In this document: positions 1 through 15,492 of the stretch, in pieces
Layout of the letters: each line of letters begins with the position of its first letter
How positions within the stretch are numbered: the stretch's first letter is position 1
Origin: Methanobacterium subterraneum
GTDB lineage: Archaea; Methanobacteriota; Methanobacteria; Methanobacteriales; Methanobacteriaceae
Assembly (NCBI RefSeq): GCF_002813695.1
Contig: NZ_CP017768.1
Span: 1,312,001-1,376,000 of the forward strand
Length of the DNA: 64,000 nt
Direction of reading: 5' to 3'
Program-made: the position numbers and the translations under genes
Notes under the pieces: model-generated
The model's database searches: none
Seen by the model: only the letters and a program-made list of their open reading frames with translations
Told to the model about the DNA's origin: nothing

Positions 1-1062
1 TTCCAGATTGTCAACATGATCTAATGAATTAAAACTACAAACAACATCAAAATAATTATCGAAAAAAGGAATATGCTCACTTCCTGAAGATACATAATTC
101 ATATTATGTTTGTCAGTACCTAACTCCACATAATCATCTGCTAACGGATCCAGTCCTATCCTTTCCTTTGCCATATCTGCCCATTCTAAACTTCCTCTAG
201 GACCACAACCAATATCCAGTATTTTTTTACCATTAAAATAATCTTTATCTAAACCAAAAAAAGTTGTATAGAAATACTCATAATGATCATTACTAAGATT
301 ACCTTCATTTTCTTTGGTTTTAAGCCAATAATGAAGTTCACTTTCTCCTTTAATTGAATTATTATCATAATTTTCTATTAATTCATCTTTTCTAAAAATT
401 TTTTTTAACTCAAGAATTTGGCTTGAAATGCCATCATTTTTTTGTGCATATACCCAATTTCCTTTTTCCACAAAATTATGATAACTTGGATGAGTTTTCA
501 CTAATAATTCATAAATTTTCCTTACATGAGCTGTGTTCCTTTCATCGAAAGGCATTTTTTGAACTTTTTCAGAATTTTTAAAGCTTGGACTTTTATTGAA
601 AGTCAAGTTAATATCATCAAAAATTATCCAACCTCCAGGTACGAGTAATTTATCAACAAGAAAAAAAGCAAACCCATCATTAAACCAATCATGAACTCCA
701 TTAATATAACATAAATCAAATGTAGGAGCAGAATTTCGTTCAATTAACTTCATTAATCGCCAATTATAGGAAGTAGGCTCATGATAAATTGTAACATAAG
801 AAAACAATCCTAATTTTTTCAAGACAGATTCAATATTCGGCTGTTTATTTCGTGCAAGTTCTAGAACTATTGTTGTAAGATGACCATTTTTCATTTCATC
901 CAAACTACTTGCAATATAACAGGAAGATGCTCCATACGAAAACCTTAATTCTAATATATTCTTCAACTTTTTTGATTTGATAAAACTGGTCATTTCAGTC
1001 ACTTTATCCAAATCCATTTCTGAAATACTATCAACAACAGCATATACTTGTTCAAGATCCAT
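1..1062 (-). CDS. Two-domain SAM-dependent methyltransferase, C-terminus cut by window edge
   Basis: An uninterrupted reading frame of 354 codons runs from an ATG at 1060-1062 to the first base of the window, so the protein is partial at its C-terminus. The first half (about residues 30-210) resembles class I methyltransferases of the CmcI/TylF type (LELRFSYGASSCYIA, then FDLCYINGVHDWFNDG and GGWIIFDD). The second half begins a separate class I fold with the SAM motif KKILDIGCGPRGS near residue 275 and FDVVCSFNSLDH further on. Two methyltransferase folds in one chain are typical of proteins that decorate surface glycans. It lies beside an FkbM methyltransferase and a large glycosyltransferase, so a role in modifying a cell-envelope sugar is inferred. 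The substrate is unknown. Confidence 0.8.
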   Translation of the reverse strand, partial: MDLEQVYAVVDSISEMDLDKVTEMTSFIKSKKLKNILELRFSYGASSCYIASSLDEMKNGHLTTIVLELARNKQPNIESVLKKLGLFSYVTIYHEPTSYNWRLMKLIERNSAPTFDLCYINGVHDWFNDGFAFFLVDKLLVPGGWIIFDDINLTFNKSPSFKNSEKVQKMPFDERNTAHVRKIYELLVKTHPSYHNFVEKGNWVYAQKNDGISSQILELKKIFRKDELIENYDNNSIKGESELHYWLKTKENEGNLSNDHYEYFYTTFFGLDKDYFNGKKILDIGCGPRGSLEWADMAKERIGLDPLADDYVELGTDKHNMNYVSSGSEHIPFFDNYFDVVCSFNSLDHVDNLE

Positions 1063-1601
1063 AACGATCTAACTCCACTATTGAAACTTCTCACTTGATT
1101 ACTTATTATTTTTTTATTTTTTGTTGGGGTAGTTTTTCATATTTTTTTATCAATACTTAAAACCGCATTAAATGTGAAAAATATTTCCAGTATACATTTT
1201 TAGCAATATTATATTATATTCTTTTCCAATATAATACTATATTAATATCTATAAAGTTTATCCTATTAATATTTATAATTTAGACTTGTACAATTTAAGC
1301 TTAATGGTTAAATTATTATAAAAATAAAACATGGTTTGTCTTACATTTATTCAAATCATCTTGCATATAATCTTTAAATTGTTAGTGGAAGAATGTAAGG
1401 TATTTTATAATCTTATGATTTAATATCATAGTCTCTTGATCGATTGTTCTGATTGAATTAATATTCTCGATTTTCTAATTTTCAAGAATCAACAAATCAT
1501 TTCAAAAATACCGATCTTTTATATTAAGTAAAGTATTACTAATTTTGTATCAGTTCCATTAATATTTAATGAAAAAAATATAAATTATTGAGGTGGTGAA
1601 T
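1063..1601. other. AT-rich divergent intergenic region
   Basis: About 540 bases between two divergently transcribed methyltransferase genes. The sequence is very AT-rich with many T and A runs. It must hold promoters for both genes, but several stretches fit a TATA box equally well, so none is assigned. No RNA gene, repeat or credible short ORF was seen. Confidence 0.5.
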
Positions 1602-2909
<1,308 letters not shown>

Positions 2910-3002
2910 TCAATCATCAATTATTTAAGAAAAATAATGGAAAATATTATCTATTATCTTCTAAGAGCCCAATTAATCTTATATTTTTTTTTAAACGAAC
3001 GC

Positions 3003-5903
3003 TTAATCTATTAACTGTAATATTAACTCTATCCTTTTTTCAAACGTAAAGTTAGAAAAATCAGTTCTTTCGAACGATTCTTCTTTTTTCTCATAATTGA
3101 CTAAATAATAATTAATAAGTGATTGAAGATCATCAGAATCTCCATAAGTCACCACAGTATCTTCAAAAACATCCTCCACTCCCTTAACTTTATCCGAAAT
3201 AATAAAAGCCCCGCAGGCAGATGCATCGAATAGGCGATTAGAAAGGAAACCTTTATCCCTCATATCATCCCAGTGATCACAGAGTAAGATCTTACAGGAT
3301 GAATAGGCTTTTCTCAGTTCCTTGTTGGGTATGTGCTCTCCTTTAATATATTTTTTATCTATCAATCCTTCCCATCCTGCACCGTACACTGCCAGGTCCT
3401 CCTCTGTGGGCAGTAAATCCTTGATGATCCTCCGGTACACTCCCCGGGAGTTCCCTACAAACAAGAGATCATGTTTGTACCTATCATCAGGGTCCGGGTA
3501 GAATAACTCTGGGTCAGTGCACTGTAACATGGCTTCCACTGGAACATCCACTTTCTGGGCTATTTCCTCGGCCCAGTACTGGGAGGCTATGAACACGTGC
3601 TGGTACTGATTGTACTCCTCAATCAACACCCCATCAGGGTGGGATATGTTCCACATTATATTGAAATGCTGTGGTTTAGGCTGGTAACGGCTTAAACCCC
3701 TTAAAACCAGAACAATATCACAACGGGCATCACCATCACCATCCCACTCCGGTAAAACCTGCAATACGACATCACAATCCTTCCTCTCCAGTTCCTTCTT
3801 CAATCCTAGGGCCAGATGGTAATCACCCCACTCTTCCACTTCATCCCAGTTTGGTGCTGGGATTTTAATGGCCATCTTCTTCTTCAGGATGTAACTTTCC
3901 AGGCAGCTTTTTATCTTCTCCGCCCGCTGGTCATAGGTATGCTGGGATAAGACAAACTCCTGTAATTCCTCTATTTTTGCTTTCCTCCCCTCATCATGGG
4001 AGAGATAAAACTCAAGGAGTTCTTTAAGTTCATCCTTTGATTTATAAACTGGGAGGATTCCTTTAAAGGTTTCCTCTGCACCCAGGTCTCCGTTGGTAAC
4101 CACCAGAACACCGCTGGCAATGGCATCAAAAACCCGGCTATTCACAGATCCGTATTCCTTGGTCACCCGGTTGGCATCATCCACCACAATCCTGGTGGAT
4201 CTATAAACCCGTGGTATGTCATGATAGTTAACAAAACCTCCATAATAATCCTTTAATTTCTCGAATTCATCCCAGTTTTTACCGAAAAGTTTAAAGGTAT
4301 ATGGTAGGCTCTCCGGGTCCAGCATGTCCACGATTTCCCTGGGATCTTTCCAGTAACTGCCAGTGAAACAGTAATCACATTCCCATTCCTTATTTCCTGC
4401 AATTAAAGGGTTGAAGGTCTCTGGATCAGTGGCCAGAGGCAGTAGATCGGTTTTCATCCCAGTTTTTTCTTCTATGTAACGGCAGGCAGTTTCACTGGTG
4501 GCCATCACCAGGTCGAAATCCATAAAATCAGGGTGTGATATCCACCGGCTGAGCCAGTTACGTGGCCATGCCAGTTTAATGAGTAAATTATTCTCAGAAC
4601 GGATTTTACGAATGTCATAGGCGTCAAGTAGGGATACCAGTACATCAACATCCGGGGCTACTTCGTACCAGTCCTTAGATTCTGTTCTGGAAATAAAATC
4701 GATTTCCCAACCGAATTTTTTGAAACTCTTCCCTAGTGATAGAGCTGTGAAGTAATCACCGGCAGAGCTGTTTTCACCAGTCTCAGTAACTACAAAGGCC
4801 ACTTTCAAAGGTTTTTCAGAGTATAACTGGTTGCAGTTTAACTTATCCATTAACAGTTCCCTGCGCAGCCATCTACCCCATCTTTCCTGGAACAATTCCC
4901 TGTTACTTAAACGCCTTTGTTTAACTTCATGGTTTTTATCAGCTTCCTGTGTCCCGAACTCGTAGTGAAATAAAAGTGCCTTAGGGCAATATATGTTCTT
5001 GTAACCTTTTTTAAGTAGTTTTAAGCAGAAATCCACATCTTCATAACCATAAACAAATCCCTCATCCAGACCATCCACCTGGAAATATTTATCCTTAGAA
5101 ATAAGTAACGCTGCAGCTGTAACTGCTGCCCGTGGTTCATCCAGCTCGCCTTTAACCTGGAAAACATCACCATTACCTATGTTATATGGTTTGATGAAAC
5201 CATTTTCCTCCCGGAAGGCTATTCCAGTGTGCTGAATTTTAAATGAGTTCCTTCTATTGTAACGGGACCCTGAACAGTCAGGATAGACCAGTTTGGCCCC
5301 CACAGCACCCACCTCACTTGACTGGATTGCTGAATTCATCATCTGATTTAACCAACCATAAGTTGGTTCAATATCATTATTTAAAAACAGCAAATACTCT
5401 CCATCCGCTATTTCCGCTGCCTGGTTGTTTGATCTTGAGAATGATTCATTCTTTTTGTTTTTAATAATTTTCAGGGGTAGAATTCCCGAAATATCCTCTA
5501 AAAAAGGTATTGATCCATCGCTGGAATCATTGTCAACTACTATGATCTCGAAGTGGGGGTACTGGATTTTCTGGGTGAAGTCTTCCAACAATCTTTTTAA
5601 ATGTTTAAGACCATTCCTGTTGATTATTATAATGGAAACCAGGGGTGCTTCATTGTTAAATTCCATCAGTTCAAGATTAGAAAAATTTTGATCAATTATT
5701 GATTCATATAATTCTTTTTTCTGACTTTCAGTGAGTTTATAATCCTGTTTAATAAAATCCATTATCCGTGATTCTTTCAATTGTTTAACTTTAGAAACAG
5801 TTCTATGTTTTAAGGAGTTATATGAATCCCGTATATGGTTTCTAAACATTCTTAATTCTTCGAATCCTTTTAATTTTCTCACGCTGGGGGGAATTTTCAC
5901 CAT
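3003..5903 (-). CDS. Multidomain glycosyltransferase (GT2 plus two CgeB-like domains)
   Basis: A 966-residue protein with three glycosyltransferase-like modules. Residues about 88-340 are a GT-A, family 2 domain: VSIIIINRNGLKHL, the nucleotide-binding VVDNDSSDG, the DxD-like LNNDIEP and a GYEDVDFCLKL motif. Residues about 365-680 and 690-966 are two GT-B-like domains of the CgeB/DUF3880 kind, each with an FTGS or FVGNS entry and a C-terminal NSRVFDAIASG or SNRLFDASACG motif. No signal peptide or membrane segment is seen, so it should work in the cytoplasm on lipid- or nucleotide-linked precursors. ATG at 5901-5903 follows a GAGG site. Such chains commonly build repetitive surface glycans; the exact polymer is not predictable here. 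Confidence 0.88.
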   Translation of the reverse strand: MVKIPPSVRKLKGFEELRMFRNHIRDSYNSLKHRTVSKVKQLKESRIMDFIKQDYKLTESQKKELYESIIDQNFSNLELMEFNNEAPLVSIIIINRNGLKHLKRLLEDFTQKIQYPHFEIIVVDNDSSDGSIPFLEDISGILPLKIIKNKKNESFSRSNNQAAEIADGEYLLFLNNDIEPTYGWLNQMMNSAIQSSEVGAVGAKLVYPDCSGSRYNRRNSFKIQHTGIAFREENGFIKPYNIGNGDVFQVKGELDEPRAAVTAAALLISKDKYFQVDGLDEGFVYGYEDVDFCLKLLKKGYKNIYCPKALLFHYEFGTQEADKNHEVKQRRLSNRELFQERWGRWLRRELLMDKLNCNQLYSEKPLKVAFVVTETGENSSAGDYFTALSLGKSFKKFGWEIDFISRTESKDWYEVAPDVDVLVSLLDAYDIRKIRSENNLLIKLAWPRNWLSRWISHPDFMDFDLVMATSETACRYIEEKTGMKTDLLPLATDPETFNPLIAGNKEWECDYCFTGSYWKDPREIVDMLDPESLPYTFKLFGKNWDEFEKLKDYYGGFVNYHDIPRVYRSTRIVVDDANRVTKEYGSVNSRVFDAIASGVLVVTNGDLGAEETFKGILPVYKSKDELKELLEFYLSHDEGRKAKIEELQEFVLSQHTYDQRAEKIKSCLESYILKKKMAIKIPAPNWDEVEEWGDYHLALGLKKELERKDCDVVLQVLPEWDGDGDARCDIVLVLRGLSRYQPKPQHFNIMWNISHPDGVLIEEYNQYQHVFIASQYWAEEIAQKVDVPVEAMLQCTDPELFYPDPDDRYKHDLLFVGNSRGVYRRIIKDLLPTEEDLAVYGAGWEGLIDKKYIKGEHIPNKELRKAYSSCKILLCDHWDDMRDKGFLSNRLFDASACGAFIISDKVKGVEDVFEDTVVTYGDSDDLQSLINYYLVNYEKKEESFERTDFSNFTFEKRIELILQLID

Positions 5904-6306
5904 AAAAACCTCGTGAACTAATCACTTTTTGAGTAATATCAATACAAGTCCATTAGATGGTTAGAATATCTGAATTTAAGTTGATAGGTAAAGATAATAT
6001 TCTAAATGTATATTTTTGAGTTTTATAAATTTTTAGGATTTATGATGTATAAAGTAGACCGTTAAAGTATTCCATACTATATTCTTACCAAAATTTCAGT
6101 ATGAACATTAATAATTGTAGGGGTACCTCAATGAACATTAATTATGGGAATACCTATAAAGTTTTATTAACTGAATGCAAATAAACCATACGTCATAACT
6201 AATGGGAAAATTTATTTCCAAAATAATATGTATTGTAAAACAATTTGGGAAATAATCAATTCCCTTATCAAACTAATTAAATAAAATTAATAAGAGTGGT
6301 TAAACA
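5904..6306. other. AT-rich divergent intergenic region with a short direct repeat
   Basis: About 400 AT-rich bases between the glycosyltransferase and the LCP-like gene. ATGAACATTAAT occurs twice, at 6101-6112 and 6131-6142, each followed or preceded by a GGGGTACCT/GGGAATACCT-like stretch, which could be a regulator site. A TATA-like ATTAAATAAAA at 6276-6286 is well placed for the plus-strand gene, whose ATG at 6307 follows GAGTGG at 6295-6300. No RNA gene is apparent. Confidence 0.4.
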
Positions 6307-7014
<708 letters not shown>

Positions 7015-7038
7015 CCTAATTTTTATTTTAAAGAGAAG

Positions 7039-10368
<3,330 letters not shown>

Positions 10369-10376
10369 TGGAATAA

Positions 10377-10389
10377 CCCCCCCCCCCCC
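10377..10389 (-). repeat. 13-base homopolymeric G tract upstream of the sensor kinase start
   Basis: Thirteen consecutive C on the plus strand read as G13 on the mRNA strand, ending 8 bases before the TTG start of the kinase. The tract occupies the ribosome binding site position and could itself pair with the anti-Shine-Dalgarno sequence. Homopolymers of this length are prone to slipped-strand length change and also to sequencing error. Confidence 0.85.
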
Positions 10390-10493
10390 ACTGTAATTTA
10401 TATTTAATGTTTATGAATGAAACCAAATAATGCTTCCCATGATCATTTTCCCAGTTTCCAGGTTAAAAAAACTATAAAAATTTGGTATTGATT

Positions 10494-11639
10494 TTAACCT
10501 AGATGGTTTTCTATTTCTTCTGGATCAAAACGTAGGATAATCAGCCGGGTATTACCCCTTACGCCCTTACCTGTGAATTGGGTGTCAATTATCCTCAAGA
10601 ATTCCAGTTTCTTAAGAGCCCGGTCAAATGATGCGTAGCTTGAAGATTTCCACCCTTCTTTAAGACCCTCTTCCTTAAGTAGATTGAAAAGGTTCCCTGC
10701 AGTGGGATGATCCTCCTCTGCTTTAATTATTGCCTTCAACAGGTTTTTTTCATCCCCCGACAACTTAGTTACAGTATCCTGAAGGTGATGGGAGTCAAAA
10801 TCCTGCATTGCTCGCTCCAAATGTTCCTTCTGGATGTTCCGGGAGGCATCAGCCTCGGCAAAATTTCCACTGGTGCGCAAAAGATCAATTCCCACCCTCA
10901 AATCGCCAGTAGAGAGCGTGGCCTCGGTGATTTCATCCAGAAGTTCTTCGGATAATACTGATGGATAAAAACCAACCCTCACCCGGTCATTCAGTATGTC
11001 TTTTACCTCCGGGAAGGTGTAGGGATCAAAGATCACTTCCTGAGGGATGAAAACAGAGCTAACATTCTTATCCAGCATGTAACGGAATTCTATGTCGGAT
11101 ATTATGGCAAAAACCCCAGTTCTAACCCCCGGAAATACCTCATGAGCCCGGAGTATGTCGTAAAGTATCTGGTTGGCATTTTTACTGTAAAAAAGGTGGT
11201 TGATATCATCCAGGGCCACCACCAGGGCCTTTCCCTCGTTGGACAGTTTTTTCATTATTTCCCCGTAGATACGTGAAAATGGAACACCAGTTTCTGGAGG
11301 AATATGACCGAAGATGTGCTGGTATATCTGGGAGAAAATATTGAAACGAGTGTTGTAAAGTTGGCAGTTGACATAGGCACAGACCAGTTTCTCGGACCTG
11401 CCCTCCACCATCTCAAAAATTTTACGGATAGCAGTGGTTTTACCAGTGGCAGGAGAACCCAAAACCACACTGTTAACCGGTTTACCTCCCTTTAATGCCG
11501 GTCGAAGGCACAGGGCCAGGGCTTCCATCTGGGATTCCCTATGGAGATAGTTTTCAGGAATGTAATCCGGATTAAAAGCAGCAATATTCTTGAAAAGAGT
11601 CTCTTCACCCATTAAAATATCCTCAACACGACCGGTCAT
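10494..11639 (-). CDS. cdc6: Orc1/Cdc6 family replication initiator
   Basis: A 381-residue AAA+ protein of the archaeal Orc1/Cdc6 family that binds origins and helps load MCM. It has Walker A GSPATGKTT at 61-69, Walker B LVVALDDIN at 139-147, a sensor-like region around ISDIEF, and a C-terminal winged helix (last 90 residues). The length matches archaeal Cdc6 (about 380). Gene order with MptE and a class V aminotransferase recalls the Cdc6-2 locus of Methanothermobacter (from memory), so it may be the second paralogue. ATG 11639 follows GGGGT; an internal ATG at 11612 after GAGGAT is also possible. No origin recognition repeats were recognised next to it. Confidence 0.93.
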   Translation of the reverse strand: MTGRVEDILMGEETLFKNIAAFNPDYIPENYLHRESQMEALALCLRPALKGGKPVNSVVLGSPATGKTTAIRKIFEMVEGRSEKLVCAYVNCQLYNTRFNIFSQIYQHIFGHIPPETGVPFSRIYGEIMKKLSNEGKALVVALDDINHLFYSKNANQILYDILRAHEVFPGVRTGVFAIISDIEFRYMLDKNVSSVFIPQEVIFDPYTFPEVKDILNDRVRVGFYPSVLSEELLDEITEATLSTGDLRVGIDLLRTSGNFAEADASRNIQKEHLERAMQDFDSHHLQDTVTKLSGDEKNLLKAIIKAEEDHPTAGNLFNLLKEEGLKEGWKSSSYASFDRALKKLEFLRIIDTQFTGKGVRGNTRLIILRFDPEEIENHLG

Positions 11640-11733
11640 GATTTTACCCCATTTTTTTACTTTATTGCCCTTTAAATAAACTCATAATAGTTATGGTTAT
11701 ATTTTCTTAATTTTAGAGATGATTATTTTAAAT

Positions 11734-12492
11734 TCAAATCTGGATTTCCTGCAGGTATTCTGGATCCACATCCTCCACACCCTTAACTTTCTCCCCGGTG
11801 GAAATATTAAAAAACTTAATATCCGAGTTACTGGCAGCCCATTTAACCAGTTTTTTGGCCCATTTCAACTTTTTCTCCTTTATCGTGTCTGCAGGACCAT
11901 CCTCCTGGTCCGGTCGAGAGTAGTGGGTGACTGTTTTCCCAAAATCCATTCCTGACAAAATGATAATCCGTGCTCCCAGGGCCATGGCCAGGAAAACACA
12001 ACGATCACCATCGGTGAATCCTCCAAAGTTATGGACACTGGCCAGTGGTTCGCTTTGAGTGGTTCCCAGAACATTCACCAGTTGAGGAGTGTATTTTTCT
12101 ATCTGTTCCAGGTTGTTTCCATGGGCATGGACCACCAGGAGGGAACCATTCTGGTTAGCACCCATAATATCATCCATTCGCCCATCAAGGTCAGTTACTA
12201 TAATATCTGGTATAATACTCTCCTCTAACAGGGCAGTGGTTGCCCCGTCAGCAGCTATGAGGGTGAATTCATCCAGATCCACCTTTTTGAGATCCGCTAG
12301 ATTGGGCTTTAGAGAGGGACCAGCACCGAAAACAATGACCTTTTCCTTAATTTTAATATCCTGAGGAGTTAAAGCACCAATATCATCTATTATATTGTTT
12401 AATATTTCTGCAGATAATTCATCATCCTTTCTTTTGAAATCGAAGTCTTCCAGGATTGATTGGTACCATTGCATCCAGAGGGTCAGTTCCAT
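11734..12492 (-). CDS. mptE: 6-hydroxymethyl-7,8-dihydropterin pyrophosphokinase (MptE, DUF115)
   Basis: MptE-type kinases transfer pyrophosphate from ATP to 6-hydroxymethyldihydropterin in methanopterin synthesis, the C1 carrier of methanogens. The protein has the DUF115 features: VFGAGPSLKPN near residue 55, AADGATTALLEE, PDIIVTDLDGR (the acidic metal-binding motif), and VHAHGNNLEQI. The start is set at ATG 12492 (MELTLWMQWY): a TATA-like TTATATTATC at 12520-12529 would place transcription start near or after the longer ATG at 12510. It is divergent from the class V aminotransferase across a gap of about 70 bases. Confidence 0.88.
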   Translation of the reverse strand: MELTLWMQWYQSILEDFDFKRKDDELSAEILNNIIDDIGALTPQDIKIKEKVIVFGAGPSLKPNLADLKKVDLDEFTLIAADGATTALLEESIIPDIIVTDLDGRMDDIMGANQNGSLLVVHAHGNNLEQIEKYTPQLVNVLGTTQSEPLASVHNFGGFTDGDRCVFLAMALGARIIILSGMDFGKTVTHYSRPDQEDGPADTIKEKKLKWAKKLVKWAASNSDIKFFNISTGEKVKGVEDVDPEYLQEIQI

Positions 12493-12561
12493 ATATAAGG
12501 TATATCCCATTATATAGATAATATAACTTTGGAGGATATTTTTAAATTGGAGTTGAACAAG

Positions 12562-13710
<1,149 letters not shown>

Positions 13711-13727
13711 TCGACAATCAATCCCTA

Positions 13728-13741
13728 TTTTTTTTATTTTT
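13728..13741 (+). terminator. Poly-T terminator after the class V aminotransferase
   Basis: T8-A-T5 starts 18 bases after the stop codon. Archaeal RNA polymerase ends transcripts at such T-rich stretches without needing a hairpin. Confidence 0.6.
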
Positions 13742-13837
13742 ATAGATTCAAATAAAATTTTTATATGAATTTTTTTTTATAAATGCAGTTTTATTTACTC
13801 TAAATTTTAATTCTAAATTTCATCCACCCCAAAAGAA

Positions 13838-13852
13838 TCTATTTAAAAATAG
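13838..13852 (+). promoter_or_regulatory. TATA-like element upstream of the candidate ncRNA
   Basis: CTATTTAAAAATAG is a TATA-like box with an expected start about 25 bases downstream (around 13865-13872). It has no protein-coding gene behind it on this strand, which fits a promoter for the structured RNA island that follows. Confidence 0.35.
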
Positions 13853-13934
13853 AAAAGATTAGGGAGGGATAAAAAAAATGATCAAAAAATCTTATTTTTT
13901 TGATAACCTTCCTAATAACTTTTTTAGATAACAT

Positions 13935-14114
13935 CTCGAATAACCCAGACAACCGTTTTAAGAAGGATTGGCCCACCATGCCTGCCAGAGTAAGTAACCT
14001 GGTCAGAGGTAGAAGGCCTTGTACTGTAATTTCCTTAGTTATTCCAAGGATCAGTCCACCTTACCCCGCACTGGGGAGATGAGGTAACTCTTGGGAACTT
14101 CAATTCCCTATTGA
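13935..14114 (+). ncRNA. Candidate structured non-coding RNA (two nested hairpins)
   Basis: A GC-elevated island inside a 430-base AT-rich gap. Hairpin A (13970-14018) nests GGCC/GGCC, ACC (13975-13977)/GGT (14008-14010) and GCCAG (13984-13988)/CTGGT (13999-14003). Hairpin B (14042-14096) nests TTCCAAG (14042-14048)/CTTGGGA (14090-14096), AGT (14053-14055)/ACT (14087-14089), ACCT (14058-14061)/AGGT (14082-14085) and CCCC (14064-14067)/GGGG (14073-14076). Two closing pairs are G-U only as plus-strand RNA and would be A-C mismatches on the other strand, which favours the plus strand. It does not match RNase P, SRP, tRNA or a riboswitch that I recognise. It could instead be a structured 3' region of the converging minus-strand operon. 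Confidence 0.45.
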
Positions 14115-14139
14115 GATTAATTTAAAATTTATTACTTCT

Positions 14140-15492
14140 TTAAACTTCTTTAATCATAGTAGCTACCGTTTTTAGAAGTATAGGACCATCCATCCTCACC
14201 TGTTTCATTAAATAAACTGGTCTAAGGTAGAATTGGCGGAAGGCCTTTTTCTGAAGTTTTTTAAGCTCGTCCAAAGAACAATCCACAGTATCCAGTACTG
14301 GGGATAGTAATGTGTACTTGGACCAGTCCTTAACCCTAATTATGTTATTTTGGACAGCCTCCTGATAGAACTTAGTTCCAGGATAGGGTGTGGCCAGACT
14401 GAAAACAGCATAAGAAGGGTTGATTTCTCGGGCAAATTTAATGGTTCTTTCTATACTGCTCCGTGTGTCTCCAGGCATTCCTAGCACTACCGAGGCTATG
14501 GTACGGATGTCATTTTCCCGGGCAAGCTTAAAGGCACTTCTTATTTTGTCAATGGTGATCTGCTTGTTCACCCGGTCCAGTTGTTGCTGATCAGCTGATT
14601 CCACCCCTAAAAACATGGTTATGCAACCAGAATCGCTCATTTTATGGAGTAATGGTCCTGAAAGAGTGTCTACCCGGGCAGTGCACCCCCAGTACACATC
14701 CATATCCCTTTTTTTGATCTCTTCACATATTGCTTCCACCTGGCTGGGTTTCAGGGTGAAAGTATCATCCATGAAGGCTATCATCCCGGCATTATGGTCA
14801 TTAACCAGGTGTTCCATTTCATCAACCACATTACCCGGTGATCTCATCCGGAGTCGGTTCCCATGCAGGGCAGCTGATGCGCAGAAAGAACACTGCATAG
14901 GACATCCCCGGCCAGATATCATGGTAGCAGTGTGTAGTTTCATGTTTAGAATCTTATAATGTTCCATGGGGAGGAGGTGTCTGGCAGGGAATGGTAGTTC
15001 TTCCAGGTCACTGATTAATGGCCGTGGAGGGGTAACTCCCCCTTCATAGGCGATTCCCTGAACATTTTTAAGATCTCCCCCTTCATCCAGAGTCTCCACC
15101 AGATCCAGGAGTGTGATTTCTCCCTCACCCATTACCACAATATCCACATAATCCTTTGCTAACATTTCCTGGTAGTTGAAGGTTGGATGGTATCCTCCTA
15201 AAACCACTGTTGCATGGGGACATGTTTTTTTGGCCAGTTCCGCAGTTTGCAGAGCTTTAGCAATGGTGGGTGTCAGGGCAGTTATTGCCACCAGATCTGG
15301 GGAGATTCTTTTGATTTCAGTTTCCAGGGTTTCCCACCTCATTTCAAGGGCGGCTGCATCAATGATCTCCACATCGATATTGTTTTCTTCCAGTACTGCC
15401 GCCATATAGGCAATGCCTAATGGTGGGGCTACTAATCCTATGAATTTGTATTTAGAATTAAAGTATGGTGGGTTAATGAAAAGCACCTTCAT
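14140..15492 (-). CDS. B12-binding domain radical SAM protein
   Basis: A 450-residue radical SAM enzyme with an N-terminal cobalamin-binding Rossmann domain (residues 1-130: FINPPYFNSKYKFIG, then VLGGYHPTF) and a central radical SAM barrel with the 4Fe-4S motif CPMQCSFC near residues 194-201, followed by FMDDTF and GVESADQQQL. Class B enzymes of this type methylate unactivated carbons or rearrange rings; the substrate is not predictable. Its ATG directly abuts the TAA of the upstream thiamine-diphosphate enzyme gene, with the ribosome binding site GGTGAT inside that gene's end, so the two should be co-translated and probably act together. Confidence 0.88.
   Translation of the reverse strand: MKVLFINPPYFNSKYKFIGLVAPPLGIAYMAAVLEENNIDVEIIDAAALEMRWETLETEIKRISPDLVAITALTPTIAKALQTAELAKKTCPHATVVLGGYHPTFNYQEMLAKDYVDIVVMGEGEITLLDLVETLDEGGDLKNVQGIAYEGGVTPPRPLISDLEELPFPARHLLPMEHYKILNMKLHTATMISGRGCPMQCSFCASAALHGNRLRMRSPGNVVDEMEHLVNDHNAGMIAFMDDTFTLKPSQVEAICEEIKKRDMDVYWGCTARVDTLSGPLLHKMSDSGCITMFLGVESADQQQLDRVNKQITIDKIRSAFKLARENDIRTIASVVLGMPGDTRSSIERTIKFAREINPSYAVFSLATPYPGTKFYQEAVQNNIIRVKDWSKYTLLSPVLDTVDCSLDELKKLQKKAFRQFYLRPVYLMKQVRMDGPILLKTVATMIKEV

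Noticed and set aside
13878..13931. Short ORF of 17 codons (MIKKSYFFDNLPNNFFR) after AGGGAGG
   Set aside because: It has a good ribosome binding site but lies in a T/A palindrome (ATCAAAAAATCTTATTTTTTTGAT) that may be a terminator or hairpin; no homology is known, so it is not called.
13900..14082. 60-codon ORF across the structured island
   Set aside because: Its start is a weak context and the sequence is better explained by nested helices; the peptide matches no family I know.
14093..14108. tRNA T-arm-like GGGAACTTCAATTCCC
   Set aside because: The loop has six bases and no acceptor, D or anticodon arm can be drawn around it.
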